Of a stretch of DNA of 14,424 nt, positions 1 through 7,863 are shown in pieces (within the stretch, counting starts at the first letter, position 1; every line of letters starts with the position of its first letter). The stretch comes from Chromera velia (Eukaryota; Sar; Chromeraceae). The notes beneath the pieces are model-generated. The model was not told the DNA's origin and ran no database searches. It saw nothing but the letters and a program-made list of their open reading frames with translations. The stretch is from positions 58,364 through 72,787 of the forward strand of contig JAHBMJ010005204.1 in assembly GCA_018398765.1 (NCBI GenBank), written 5' to 3'. Position numbers and translations under genes: made by a program.

Positions 1-11
1 GGGGGGGGGGG
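1..11. repeat. Poly-G run at window edge
   Basis: The window opens with eleven G residues. This is either a natural homopolymer or an assembly/contig edge; the sequence cannot tell which. Confidence 0.8.
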
Positions 12-64
12 CAGCTTCTCGTTTCTTCTTGACTCTGTCAGGTCTCCCTCTTCTATCCTGTCAG

Positions 65-183
65 ATTCCGAATCCACACCCATGCACCCTGACAGAGGGC
101 GCCTTTCCCCTTCCGCTCCTATGCAGACCTCCCAAGGCTGCTGTGTGTGGCTGGCGCTCCCCGACAAGAAGCCGATCAATTGA
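65..183 (+). CDS. Possible terminal exon, unknown protein
   Basis: A pyrimidine-rich stretch ending in CTGTCAG (58-64) would make a good acceptor. The frame after it stays open for 38 codons, with residues such as MHPDRGRLSPSAP near the start and WLALPDKKPIN at the end, and stops at TGA (181-183). There is no partner exon in the window and no recognisable domain. The region is GC- and C-rich, so an open frame could arise by chance. Treat this as a weak candidate for the 3' end of a gene entering from the left. Confidence 0.2.
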
Positions 184-760
184 TCTAACTGCGAAAAAGG
201 TTCGCTACTTTCAGATCCTTCTCGCTCCGAGGCCCTTGCCCCTGTCGGGCGGGTCCTCCCCCTTTACCCCATTGCTGCTGGCGCCCCTGCTCCGAGCCCT
301 ACTCCCCCCTCAGCGCTCACTCTTCCCACTTAATTCCCCCCTGGTGGCTCGCTTGGAGGCACCCGCTGACTCTCCTGTGGTGGGCCGCCTGCCTCCTTGC
401 TCGCATGAGCGCGCATATCTGCAGGCCCACAGGTCCTGTCTAGGATTGCCTGCCTCTGCCTTGCCCAGAGCCCCCTGACAGAAAAACCCCCATGAAGGGC
501 TGGCGGACCCGATAATCCCCCCTCCGCCCTCACTACTGGCTCCTCCCTCCCCACTGCCGACGCGAATGCGATCTCTGCAAGGTCGCCGTGACACCGTGCA
601 CGTCTGGCTGGTTGACCTAATTGTCTCTCCTCCTAGCTCTCCTCCCTACGTGTGACGTTTCCCCGGCCCTTTCTTGCAATTGAGGGCGTGTTGCGCATCT
701 ACGGCCGCTTGTCTCCGTGCAGACTGAATTGATCGATACCTAAGGGTGCTTCGGTCTTCT
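184..760. other. GC-rich stretch, no gene recognised
   Basis: Both strands carry moderately long open frames here (for example minus 310-594 and the continuation of plus 29-478), but their translations are dominated by Pro, Ser, Gly and Arg, as expected from C-rich DNA. No domain, start context or credible splice pair was found. It ends abruptly at the AT-rich island. Confidence 0.5.
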
Positions 761-1660
761 ACTTTCATAATTTCTTCACACCGGCCATTCTTACACCCAA
801 AGTGTAAGGGCTGGTATTCATTAATTCTCTCAATCTTATACTAGATCTTATCGCAATTTATGTAAGGTACAAAGTATATAGAAGTGCAGGATAACTTGCA
901 TGGATAAGCCTGCATGTGATATTACACAATTTGTTTACTTGAGAATGTATATTTTATCTACGCTTAGATCTAGGCTTGCATTTCAAAAGTTGTATAGTTG
1001 GGTTACTAAACAGGGATTTTTGGCAACCAAACATTTTTTCTAGTTATAATAATTATATGGAAATAATTCTTAAAGGCCTTTAAAAGCTAGTTTAAAAGTT
1101 GGTGTTTGCTTCAAGTTCTGTGCGCTTTAAGCCCGCTTTGTACAAAAAATTTTAGCTTTATATATTCTACACTTCTGAAGAATCCGGGCCAGTGGAGATC
1201 CACCAACTAGACTTTTTCAAAATGGTAAGTTAATTTTTTCATCAGGTGAATCAAATTTTTAAATATCCCTAGAAATGTCCAGTAACCGGATCGACTCTTT
1301 CACCAAACATTCCACTGAAGTCGGTTGGTCTGGAGATTCTTTAATTTAGGGTAGATTCCATTCTAAATTCTTAGAAATTGGACAACTTTTGGAGGCTTAT
1401 TTCTCATAATTTTAAAAAAGTTGGGAACTCAAAATAATTAGTCATAGAAACTTAAATTAATTAGCAATGCTTATAAATCTTATATATACCTCTCTAACCA
1501 CTGCTAGTTTGAGCTATCAACTCATTCTACCAGTATAGTAAGACTAAGTAACTGTAGATCGAAGGTGATTACACCATTTGACAATGTAGCGTGCATCCTA
1601 GAAAATAACAACTTTTCCCTGCCTAACGTTAGAAGTATCCAGCAATAGCTCTGGATATGG
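761..1660. other. AT-rich island A
   Basis: Composition changes sharply here: by hand count 841-1560 has 233 G/C in 720 bases (about 32%), against visibly GC-rich flanks. All frames are riddled with stops. It contains a 14-base segment at 1502-1515 that recurs as its reverse complement in the second AT-rich island (7117-7130). It also has GATTC-rich sentences (1335-1375) resembling 6835-6890 of that island in direct orientation. It could be a degraded mobile element, a low-GC structural island, or a nuclear insertion of organelle DNA. Confidence 0.6.
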
Positions 1661-1674
1661 ATAACGATGGCGCA

Positions 1675-1692
1675 TCATAGTCATAGTCATAG
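1675..1692 (+). repeat. (TCATAG)x3 microsatellite
   Basis: Three exact tandem copies of TCATAG at the boundary between the AT-rich island and the GC-richer DNA to its right. Confidence 0.9.
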
Positions 1693-1790
1693 ACAGGATA
1701 GTATATCAGCTCGATCTGACATGCAACTATGGGTATGTTGGGATTAAAGCGAGTCGGATGCTGTAGAAAATCGTTCGATCAGTTTCATCC

Positions 1791-1955
1791 TCAACCTTTT
1801 TTGTCGGACTCTGACGTGTACCGAGAGGAGCCCAAGAGCTTCTCCCTCGCCACATGCCGGTAGAACGGCCACTCCCTCCGCATCCACAGAGCACCATAGG
1901 TGTGCGCACACCGGCGACGGTACTCCTCCATCACCACGCGCACCTTCCAACTCCT
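1791..1955 (-). CDS. Terminal exon of an unidentified gene
   Basis: On the minus strand a long pyrimidine tract with a plausible branch region ends in CTGATGCAG. An open frame of 54 codons follows and stops at TGA (1793-1791). The translation is rich in Arg, Trp and Tyr, with runs such as MEEYRRRCAHTYGALWMRRE and WPFYRHVAREKLL, and reads like a compact helical basic domain rather than low-complexity sequence. It ends in SESDKKG. No family was recognised. It may be the 3' end of the gene that starts at 4183 (mitochondrial-type N-terminus), but the connecting exons could not be joined with consistent phases. A second frame is also open through part of this exon, so the frame choice rests on the acceptor and on residue composition. 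Confidence 0.5.
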   Translation of the reverse strand, partial: RSWKVRVVMEEYRRRCAHTYGALWMRREWPFYRHVAREKLLGSSRYTSESDKKG

Positions 1956-1989
1956 CTGCATCAGGTCAAGACAGAAAGAAGCACTGGCA

Positions 1990-2260
1990 TTCAACGTCAC
2001 AGACAGAGGAATGCGGGGAGAGAGAGGGATAAACAGAAAGACAGACAGGCACTTACACAGACAGACAGAGAAATCGACACAGGCGCTCAACGGCAGGCAC
2101 AAATGGGCACAGACGGACACAGACATCAACCGACAGAGAGAGAGAGGAAGAAAAAGGGAATAGCAGACAGAGAGCGACAGGCAAAGATTGACACAGACAG
2201 GAAAGAGACGGAAGCACAGAGACAAACGAACAAAGACAAGCAGATGCATAGGTAGAAAGG
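1990..2260 (+). repeat. Degenerate CAGACAGA/GACAGAGA low-complexity tract
   Basis: This is an imperfect array of CAGACAGA, GACAGG and CACAGACA words. It keeps + purine/AC-rich and the minus strand CT-rich. Open frames on either strand here are by-products of the repeat. On the minus strand it directly precedes the acceptor of the exon at 1955, so it probably serves as a very long intronic polypyrimidine tract. Confidence 0.8.
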
Positions 2261-3282
2261 CGACACGTTTTTTTCTTTTCTGTGTCTTTTCTTTCTCACG
2301 GGCACAAAAGACAAAGGAAACCCAAGAAAGAAAGAAAGAAAAAAAGAAAAAGGAACGACATGCTCAGACACACAACGTTGGCAGGGGAGCCGAAAAGTGT
2401 GGAGTTAAGTACCCCTTTGCCTTACATTTCCTGACAGGATTTCATGCTCCTTTCTGTCGTTTCCGAATCATACAAGAGAAGGAAGGTCAAAATTACATTC
2501 CACCCAAGAAAAGCTGGTATATAAAAAAGCTATGGGGAAGAGGCGATTTTTAGACAGAGGCATGCGTCGCGGGAATGGGGGCGTACCCCTGCAGAGGAAT
2601 GCTCGTCTTGGGCTGCGTCCTTGTTTGCAGAAGAAATCTTTCGACGGCAAAAATATTCTACCAAGTCCCATACCGGAAGAGTGCATGACTATATTCGGCC
2701 CCCAAAGTCCTCACCTGAACATCTATGCATGCATGCGTGTTCACTGAAGGAAGGAAGATGGAGGGAGGAATGGCACGCAGGAACGGGGGAAGAGTCGTTC
2801 GTTCGAATGGCTCTCTCTTTCTTCGTCGGGTCTGTTTTTTCTTCTTCTGGGTCTTCCCTTCCTCGCCCGCTTCCATCCGTCTCCTCAATTCTTTCTGCGC
2901 TGGTCTCTGCCCCCTCCACTGAACCGTCGCTACTCTGCCAAGATTCCGATCAGATCAATCAGTGATCGACTGAAAAGAAACTCCCAACGCCAGCCCCCAT
3001 GTACGTTGTGGGGTGAGTAGGAAGGATCTGGGAGAGGAAGGATAAACCTTTGATGGGAGAGGGGAGGCCCCATTCTCTCTCTCTGTCCATCCCTCTATCC
3101 ATCCATGTCTTGGGGAGGAGACAGACAAGCAAATAGAACAACGCTTTGATTTTCTTTCTCTTTTTCGTTTTTCTCCTTCCACGATCCTCTTCGCGCACTC
3201 TGCGTAAGAAAAGGGGACCAGAGTTCCTTGCCTTTCTACCACTTCAGTCGAACCCTGCGCCCCCCTCCTTACTGGGCGTAAG
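2261..3282. other. Intron/intergenic stretch with weak exon candidates
   Basis: No firm gene is seen. A (GAAA)-type purine run lies at 2325-2353. TGCATGCATGC lies at 2726-2736. On the minus strand, GATGTTCAG before 2714 is a plausible acceptor, followed by a short frame (RTLGAEYSHALFR) and a GT at 2673. A Lys/Arg-rich frame spans about 2780-2890. Neither could be joined to neighbours with consistent phase. If the minus gene runs from 4183 to 1791, this is where its middle exons would be. Confidence 0.3.
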
Positions 3283-3408
3283 CTAGCACTTGCGGACTCC
3301 CACATCCTTTCTGTCTGCACGACTCCGTTTCTTCTTCACTTTGTTGGGCGCACATGGATTCTTTCTTTTCTTCAGCCAGACGCATCGAGACAGATCCAAT
3401 TCAGCCAT
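3283..3408 (-). CDS. Small basic ORF or exon, 41 codons
   Basis: On the minus strand an ATG at 3408 opens 41 codons to TAG (3285-3283). The product starts MAELDLSRCVWLKKRKNPC and continues as a Lys/Arg-rich chain with a terminal Cys. It lies just downstream of a good acceptor (TTTCCAACAG, ending about 3441). It could be a very short protein, an exon of the surrounding minus gene (an alternative donor AAA|GTGAAG lies inside it), or chance. It is too short to assign a family. Confidence 0.25.
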   Translation of the reverse strand: MAELDLSRCVWLKKRKNPCAPNKVKKKRSRADRKDVGVRKC

Positions 3409-3625
3409 CTCGCATGCTAAAGTTCCCTAAGTTTGTTCTAGATCTGTTGGAAAGATTGATGAAAAGAATACAGTAAACACATGAAAGGGGGGAGGGAGGC
3501 AGGCAGGGAGGAAGGGAGGAGGCAGAGACAGAAAAAAACAGAATCAGAACGAAATAAAGAGACCGACCGGCAGCCAGGGCAACCACACACGCGGACCGAC
3601 ATAGACACACGCCCGCGCGCACACT

Positions 3626-3644
3626 GGGTGGGGGTGGGGGTGGG
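3626..3644 (+). other. G-quadruplex motif with one-base loops
   Basis: GGG-T-GGGGG-T-GGGGG-T-GGG: four G-runs separated by single T loops, the arrangement known to give the most stable parallel quadruplexes. It lies in low-complexity DNA between the candidate minus exons at 3689 and 3408, on the strand opposite to those exons. Confidence 0.7.
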
Positions 3645-3688
3645 TGAGAGTGTGAGGGAAAAACAGAGACAGCGAAGGAACAATAGAC

Positions 3689-3817
3689 CTCCTGAGAGAG
3701 TTCACTCTTTTGAAATTTCTGCGAACAGGGTAGACGACGCAGCGCTCTTATAGCGATGAGGGCAACTTCCATTTCAGAGCCTTCGGATACCTTGTGATAA
3801 AGGTCAGCAGCGTGCAT
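3689..3817 (-). CDS. Possible second exon of the mitochondrial-type gene
   Basis: This minus-strand segment continues the same open frame as the exon at 3947-4183; the frame has no stop from 4183 to 3401. The coding-like part begins MHAADLYHKVSEGSEMEVAL, reads as an amphipathic helix, and ends near SELSQE before a GTCTAT at 3688. The acceptor is unclear (TCTCAG about 40 bases upstream is the nearest good one), and an internal AAG|GTATCC could be a donor. It sits 129 bases from exon 1 across a CT-rich stretch. The call rests on residue pattern only. Confidence 0.35.
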
Positions 3818-3946
3818 TTTGTGTGTGCGAGAAAAAGAAAGAAAAGGTGTAGGCTGAGAGTATTTTCCAGGAAGATCAGGAAAGAGAAACGGCCATAGCC
3901 TCTGGGAGTGAGGAGGGCCAAGGGAAGGATGAGGAGACTGACTGAC

Positions 3947-4183
3947 AACTATCGGAGGGGCCTTTGCAAGCATCGCCTTCCTTCCCTCAAACCACTCTCG
4001 CACTTTCCTTTTCTCCTTGGAAAACTGAGACGTCAGCAGATCGGGCTCCGCGTCAGGCCCCTTTCCCGGCTCCTCGTGTAATTGACGCACGCTGCCTGCA
4101 CTGGCAGCAGACACGTTCCAGAGGTTCCCTGCCGTGGGATTTGAGCACAGCATGGAGACGCATCTCAGTCTGGGCCGAATCAT
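3947..4183 (-). CDS. First exon of a putative mitochondrial protein
   Basis: ATG at 4183 opens 79 codons ending at a GT (GTT|GTCAGT) followed by CT-rich sequence. The first 35 residues are rich in Arg, Ser and Ala and lack acidic residues (MIRPRLRCVSMLCSNPTAG and then an SVRQLH segment), which suggests a mitochondrial targeting peptide, cut near the RQLH sequence. The mature part is hydrophilic and charged (FSKEKRKVREWFEGRKAML). It is transcribed divergently from the plastid-type gene at 4662, sharing a 478-base spacer with TGCATGC boxes. No family was recognised; small mitochondrial ribosomal or assembly factors have similar composition, but that is only a guess. A second in-frame Met at residue 11 is an alternative start. 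Confidence 0.5.
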
Positions 4184-4445
4184 TCAGTGAGGTGCTATGA
4201 AACATGCAACGGAGACGGGCTGCACGAATCTCTACCTTCGGCTCATTCAGGCAAGGTGATGAAATGAATTAAAAGTTTTGATCGAGTCAAGCCGCTGAAT
4301 CAAGCCGCTTTGTCCCTTCGGAAGAGGGAATGCGATCCAAGGAAACCATTGATCGAATTATCCTATAGCTAAGTTATGATCGATCGATGACTGAGGCCGA
4401 TCTGAGGCCGTCTATACCCATCATGCACATGCGTGCATGCATCTA

Positions 4446-4462
4446 CCCGGCTGCATGCCGGG
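4446..4462. promoter_or_regulatory. Inverted repeat carrying a TGCATGC box
   Basis: CCCGGC-TGCAT-GCCGGG: a perfect 6-bp stem with the TGCATGC box spanning its loop and right arm. It lies about 200 bases upstream of the plus start codon and is a candidate protein-binding site. Confidence 0.6.
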
Positions 4463-4495
4463 CCCAAAAGCTGTTTACGACCCCGGCGACGGCGT

Positions 4496-4509
4496 GCCGG
4501 GGCCCCGGC
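4496..4509. promoter_or_regulatory. 14-bp perfect GC palindrome
   Basis: GCCGGGGCCCCGGC reads the same on both strands. Outer arms ACGGCG (4489-4494) and CGCCGT (4509-4514) extend it imperfectly. It lies in the divergent promoter. Confidence 0.7.
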
Positions 4510-4661
4510 GCCGTATACAGTTGCTCTGAGGGACAGTTGCCGTCTCCTCAGTGAACCTGAGTCTCCGGAACCCGCAGTTTTGGCAGTTTTGGCACAGAAG
4601 GGAAAGCCAGACTGTGGCGACATTGAATGAGTAATGCAGTTTGCTTCAGCGAATCATCCCT

Positions 4662-5309
4662 ATGACTAGAAACTTGATGTCTTCGAGTGTTCGTCCCATG
4701 GCGTGGCAGAAAGTGGCGGTGGCGATTTGTGCTGTCTCTGTCTCCTTACTTGATGTAGGCGAGGCGGCTTTTATGGGTGCAAGAGGTGCTCCTCACCGTC
4801 CACTCGCTGATGTGGCTCCAGGCGCTGACTACGTATACGAGGGTGATCTCTGCAAGACATGGTTGTTGGTGTGTGAGTACGATGAAGCGTACAAGAACAT
4901 GAAATTCAAGAAGGGCGTCACACTCAGAGACGGCAAAGTGTTGGTGACTTTGAACTTTGATCGGACAGCACGTTACGGGGTCGGTAAGACCAAGAGAGGA
5001 GGCGTTCCCGGAATTTGGCAACTGAGGCGCGGGGTGGCGAGCCCAGCTGGCAAATTGTGTGTGGAGATTGACAAGAACCCAGACGAGGTCGCCTCGGACA
5101 CCCTTATGTTTGAAGTGAGTGCGAAGAAGAAGGTGGTGGACCGGGGTTACACGGGCCTTCTACGGTTTGGAGAGGGGAGTATCTACTTGCGAGATGCTGG
5201 GACGTTCATCTTTGCTGGGTGGCCGAAGAAGATCGGAACCTTCAGGATAAAACTTGACCTACCTCCGCCTAAGGTTGACATGTCTATCAGATTCCCTTGG
5301 CCAAGATAG
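4662..5309 (+). CDS. Predicted plastid-targeted protein, orphan, 215 aa
   Basis: This is an uninterrupted 216-codon frame ending in TAG. ATG at 4662 is the first in-frame Met after an in-frame TAA at 4632; Met13 (4698) is a credible alternative start and would still give a normal signal peptide. Residues 17-33 form the hydrophobic core (VAVAICAVSVSLL). The site GEAA/F at 36-37 puts a Phe at +1, followed by an Arg/His/Ala-rich stretch. This matches the signal-plus-transit presequence with conserved Phe of complex red plastids. The mature part (from about residue 50) alternates hydrophobic and charged residues in short strands (GKVLVTLNFD, GSIYLRDAGTFIFAGW, GTFRIKLDLPPP), consistent with an all-beta domain. 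Two Cys lie close together in DLCKTWLLVCEYD. The family was not recognised. A TGCATGCA lies 30 bases past the stop. Confidence 0.85.
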   Translation: MTRNLMSSSVRPMAWQKVAVAICAVSVSLLDVGEAAFMGARGAPHRPLADVAPGADYVYEGDLCKTWLLVCEYDEAYKNMKFKKGVTLRDGKVLVTLNFDRTARYGVGKTKRGGVPGIWQLRRGVASPAGKLCVEIDKNPDEVASDTLMFEVSAKKKVVDRGYTGLLRFGEGSIYLRDAGTFIFAGWPKKIGTFRIKLDLPPPKVDMSIRFPWPR

Positions 5310-6534
5310 CGTGGCTTCTTCTGCTGAACTTACATTTATGCATGCATGAATGAACGGCGACTCAATCGAACGCACAGTGCTTCGAGGAATTCAAGACGAT
5401 TGTAACATGTGGTGAAGAGAAATAGAGGAAGGATAGGTGCATATGAGGGAGGGCTTCGGCTTCCTTCCTTTTCTGCTTAATTGCTTTTGTTTGTGCCTTT
5501 CCTCTCCCTTCCTGCATGTCTCCTCTCCCCCAATCACCCCCGTGTCTCCCTGCCTGCCTTTCTCCCTCGGTCTTCGAGGCAGAAGATGACGAGCGAAAAA
5601 ATCCCCGAAAAAAAGATACCCTCCCGCGGGACATGATATGAGTTGCAAGATGCACGTGGTGCTGCCGCCACAAGTACGCGGTAGGTGCAGCGTCGTGTTT
5701 GCATTTTTTCGCCTTTATCTGCCAGGCCCTCCATCCTGTGTACCTCCGTCAGACACTTGCCTACCTCCTTGTCTGTTTGCCATCTGTCTTGAGATCCAGA
5801 AAAGTGAGGGGATTTTCATGTTGAAATGAAATGAATGGAGGTAAGAGAAATGAAAACAAACAAATTGTCGATCCGCGTGCTGCTTACCCAACTGTTTTCC
5901 ACCCCCGTGTCTGCCTTCCTAGTTACCACCCGGCCAATTGGCATTCCTCTTGCAGCCTGAATTCCACTTGCTTGCCTCATATCTTCCTGCCAATGAGGGT
6001 ACCTGCCGACCTTGTAGTCTGCCGACATGTCTGGCAGTGCCTCGCTGCCTGTTTGCTCTCCTTCTCTTCTTTGTCTGCCTGCTTACCTAGCTGTCTACCT
6101 TTTTCCTGTCTAGCTGCCTGCTTATGTATGTAAGCACTCCGTGGTTTGTGTGTTCCTCTGCCTTGTTAATTGTTCCCCCAGTCTATTTGTCCGTCTTGAG
6201 TCTGTCTTTTCCCTCTCTGTGTCTTTTTGCCTATCTGCCAGTCTGCCTAGTCGCCTGTCAGTCTGTTTGTGTCAAGTAAGACATGCGCATCATACAGTCC
6301 GTGTGCGTGTCTACGTGTCCGCTCTTCCGTTCCCAAAGGGGGAAAGAGGACAAATAAGATACAGACGTTTTGTCTTTCTGTGTCCTTCTCTCTCAATCGA
6401 TCGGTCTTTCTGTGTTTGCCTGACTGTGTCTGTCTTTGCGTTTCTCTCTGTGTCCTAGCTTTGTGTCTTTCTTTGATCCGTTTGATCGATTCTGTCTTTT
6501 TGCTTGTCTGCCTCTTTCGTCATACGATCTTTAG
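5310..6534. repeat. CT-rich low-complexity region, CTGTCTGC-type words
   Basis: After the plastid-type gene the + strand becomes pyrimidine-rich. It fills with degenerate CTGCCTGC, CTGTCTTT and GTCTGTCTT words, densest at 5890-6130 and 6180-6530. Open frames here translate to Leu/Ser/Cys/Val monotony and are repeat by-products. TGCATGCA occurs at 5339-5346. The tract is the reverse-complement counterpart of the one at 1990-2260. It may hold the 3' UTR of the upstream gene and/or a plus-strand intron. Confidence 0.6.
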
Positions 6535-6676
6535 TGGGGCACAAGTTGAAGGCCGCACAACTTTGTTAAGGGATGTCGTACTCTTTCTCTCTCGTTTCCT
6601 CCCTTTCCGAGCCCTAGTCCGAGCCACATCCACCTTCTCTCGATCTTCTCCTCATGCTTTTCTGTACCAGTTCTAG
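6535..6676 (+). CDS. Possible terminal exon after CT-rich tract
   Basis: CGATCTTTAG (ending 6534) closes the long pyrimidine tract and could be an acceptor. The frame after it runs 46 codons (GAQVEGRTTLLRDVV near the start) to TAG at 6674. It ends exactly where the AT-rich island begins. It is Arg/Phe/Leu/Ser-rich with no domain, and no partner exon was identified. Confidence 0.2.
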
Positions 6677-6749
6677 TGTCAGTCTCTGATTCCGTATATT
6701 TCATCTCTCATCAGAACATAACTTCATCTATCACCGTAGTATCACGGAT

Positions 6750-6766
6750 AAGTTACGGTGTAACTT
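6750..6766. repeat. Hairpin in AT-rich island
   Basis: AAGTTAC-GGT-GTAACTT: a perfect 7-bp stem with a 3-base loop. Flanking GATA and TATC can extend it if a 3-base bulge is allowed. Confidence 0.8.
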
Positions 6767-7154
6767 GTTATCTAATAGTACTAGATTCTTTTTATTTTAT
6801 TCTTAACCATACATCTAAAAACAAATTCTGCTTGGGATTCCATCTACGATTCTATGCTAAATTCTATGTGCCGATTCTTAATTTGAGGTACATCTAGAGG
6901 TACATATACAAAAGGAAAATATTTTTTTTTCAGATTTTTTTTTATATTATACACGATAGGATTTATATTTTGGGAATCCCCGTAGTTAATTCACTGCCAG
7001 ATTCAGTGTCAGTTATCAGCTTGCACCTAATAATACTTATCATTACCTTAATAATAATAATTTTAATATTAATTAATTTTTATATATTTATTTTTTATCA
7101 ACTAGAAAGAGTTAGAAGCTCAAACTAGCAATAACGCTTGCAAGTCAAATCAAG

Positions 7155-7174
7155 ATCTAAAAGCACTTTTAGAT
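7155..7174. repeat. Hairpin in AT-rich island
   Basis: ATCTAAAAG-CA-CTTTTAGAT: a perfect 9-bp stem with a 2-base loop, 25 bases from the segment shared with the other island. Confidence 0.85.
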
Positions 7175-7207
7175 TCAAGTTCTAACTGTTTATCTAGCTA
7201 TTTATAG

Positions 7208-7863
7208 TTAATTCATGAAAAACAAATGTATAAAAAAATTGATATCATTTTTTTTTTTTCTTTCTTGAACATTCCCGGAGCCGTACTTGCCGGCAACCAG
7301 TCCACTAAGTACGTGAGAAGCCCACTGAAGCACGCGGGTCCTCCTCACCAGGCCTGCTCTCTCCCTGTTGGTTGCTTTGTGCAGCTCTTTGAGGGCGGCT
7401 TCCTCTGCTCCATCATCCCTCCAATGATCTTTAACGAGAAGAGGGTGCTTGTCCTCAGGCTGCTCCCCTCTCCTTCCTCATCCTCCCTCCTTCCCGTCTC
7501 CTCCCACCCACCTCTGTCTCTAGCTCTGTCTCTGGGAGTCTCCCTGCACTCTCTACGCATGTCTATGACCTCTCTGGAGATAAGAAGGGGGTCTCTGGGG
7601 TCCGTCTCTCTGTCCTCCGACTGGAGAAGAGCACAGCAGAGGGTGTTAACCTCCCGATCAAACCCGTCTCTGGTTGCCCTCTCGAACAGTTGGAGGCTGC
7701 TGATTAACTTGGAAGCGTCTGCATGTCCTAACACCGTCAGCATACTCACCCGCTCCTTCCTCTGCCACAATAATGCAGAGAGGGTCTCGAGATAATTCTG
7801 CCTCAAGTTCACGTCCGGATGCTCGAACAGGAGAAACTTAAGGCGCGAGCAGCGTTGCACCCC
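7208..7863 (-). pseudogene. Coding-like tail beyond the RING/ankyrin gene stop
   Basis: Directly after the TGA at 7866-7864 the same frame is open for a further 171 codons, to TGA at 7347-7345. The text is strongly protein-like: RLKFLLFEHPDVNLRQNYL resembles an ankyrin second helix plus loop, then SKLISSLQLFERATRDGFD. From about 7477 the frame one base away becomes the coding-like one (EDKHPLLVKDHWRDDGAEEA, then ELHKATNRERAG, TRVLQWASHVLSG) and runs to TAA at 7210-7208, the last 17 or so codons lying in oligo-A and AT-rich DNA. The switch falls at a GGGG run (7468-7465). The two lesions are one in-frame stop and one single-base shift. A normal intron with donor GACAGAG|GTGGGT and acceptor TTAAAG is an alternative explanation for the switch, though it lacks a pyrimidine tract; an internal GTGAGT (7752) and CTTCTCCAG acceptor also exist. 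Confidence 0.45.

Larger units (their letters stand above)
4184..4661. promoter_or_regulatory. Divergent promoter region
   Basis: This spacer lies between two start codons on opposite strands (minus 4183, plus 4662). It holds TGCATGCA at 4434-4441, a second TGCATGC at 4452-4458 inside a hairpin, GATCGATCGAT at 4378-4388, and a block of GC-rich palindromes (4446-4514). No TATA box is obvious. A short upstream TAA (4632-4634) is in frame with the plus gene and fixes its start downstream of that point. Confidence 0.5.
6677..7260. other. AT-rich island B
   Basis: By hand count 6661-7260 has 166 G/C in 600 bases (about 28%), falling to 23% in 6901-7260. There is no long open frame. It contains hairpins (6750-6766; 7155-7174), a GAGGTACAT direct repeat (6885 and 6897), T runs (6921-6930, 6935-6943, 7247-7259) and AAT/ATA repeats (7050-7090). 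Segment 7104-7130 is the inverted copy of 1502-1529. Its right edge is an oligo-T (oligo-A on minus) that abuts the coding-like tail of the minus gene. Confidence 0.65.

Noticed and set aside
1854-2255. Plus-strand frame of 133 codons, rich in Gln/Arg/Asp/Thr
   Set aside because: It is the translation of the CAGACAGA low-complexity tract and overlaps a better minus exon at 1791-1955.
5831-6676. Chain of plus-strand frames rich in Leu, Ser, Cys and Val that mimic membrane proteins
   Set aside because: They are the translation of degenerate CTGTCTGC repeats; only the last part after 6535 has any non-repeat character.
6677-7260. AT-rich island as a centromere, since low-GC stretches of this length act as centromeres in diatoms
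   Set aside because: Length and GC would fit, but two such islands occur within 6 kb, they share an inverted segment and flank genes; a decayed element is more likely without chromatin data.
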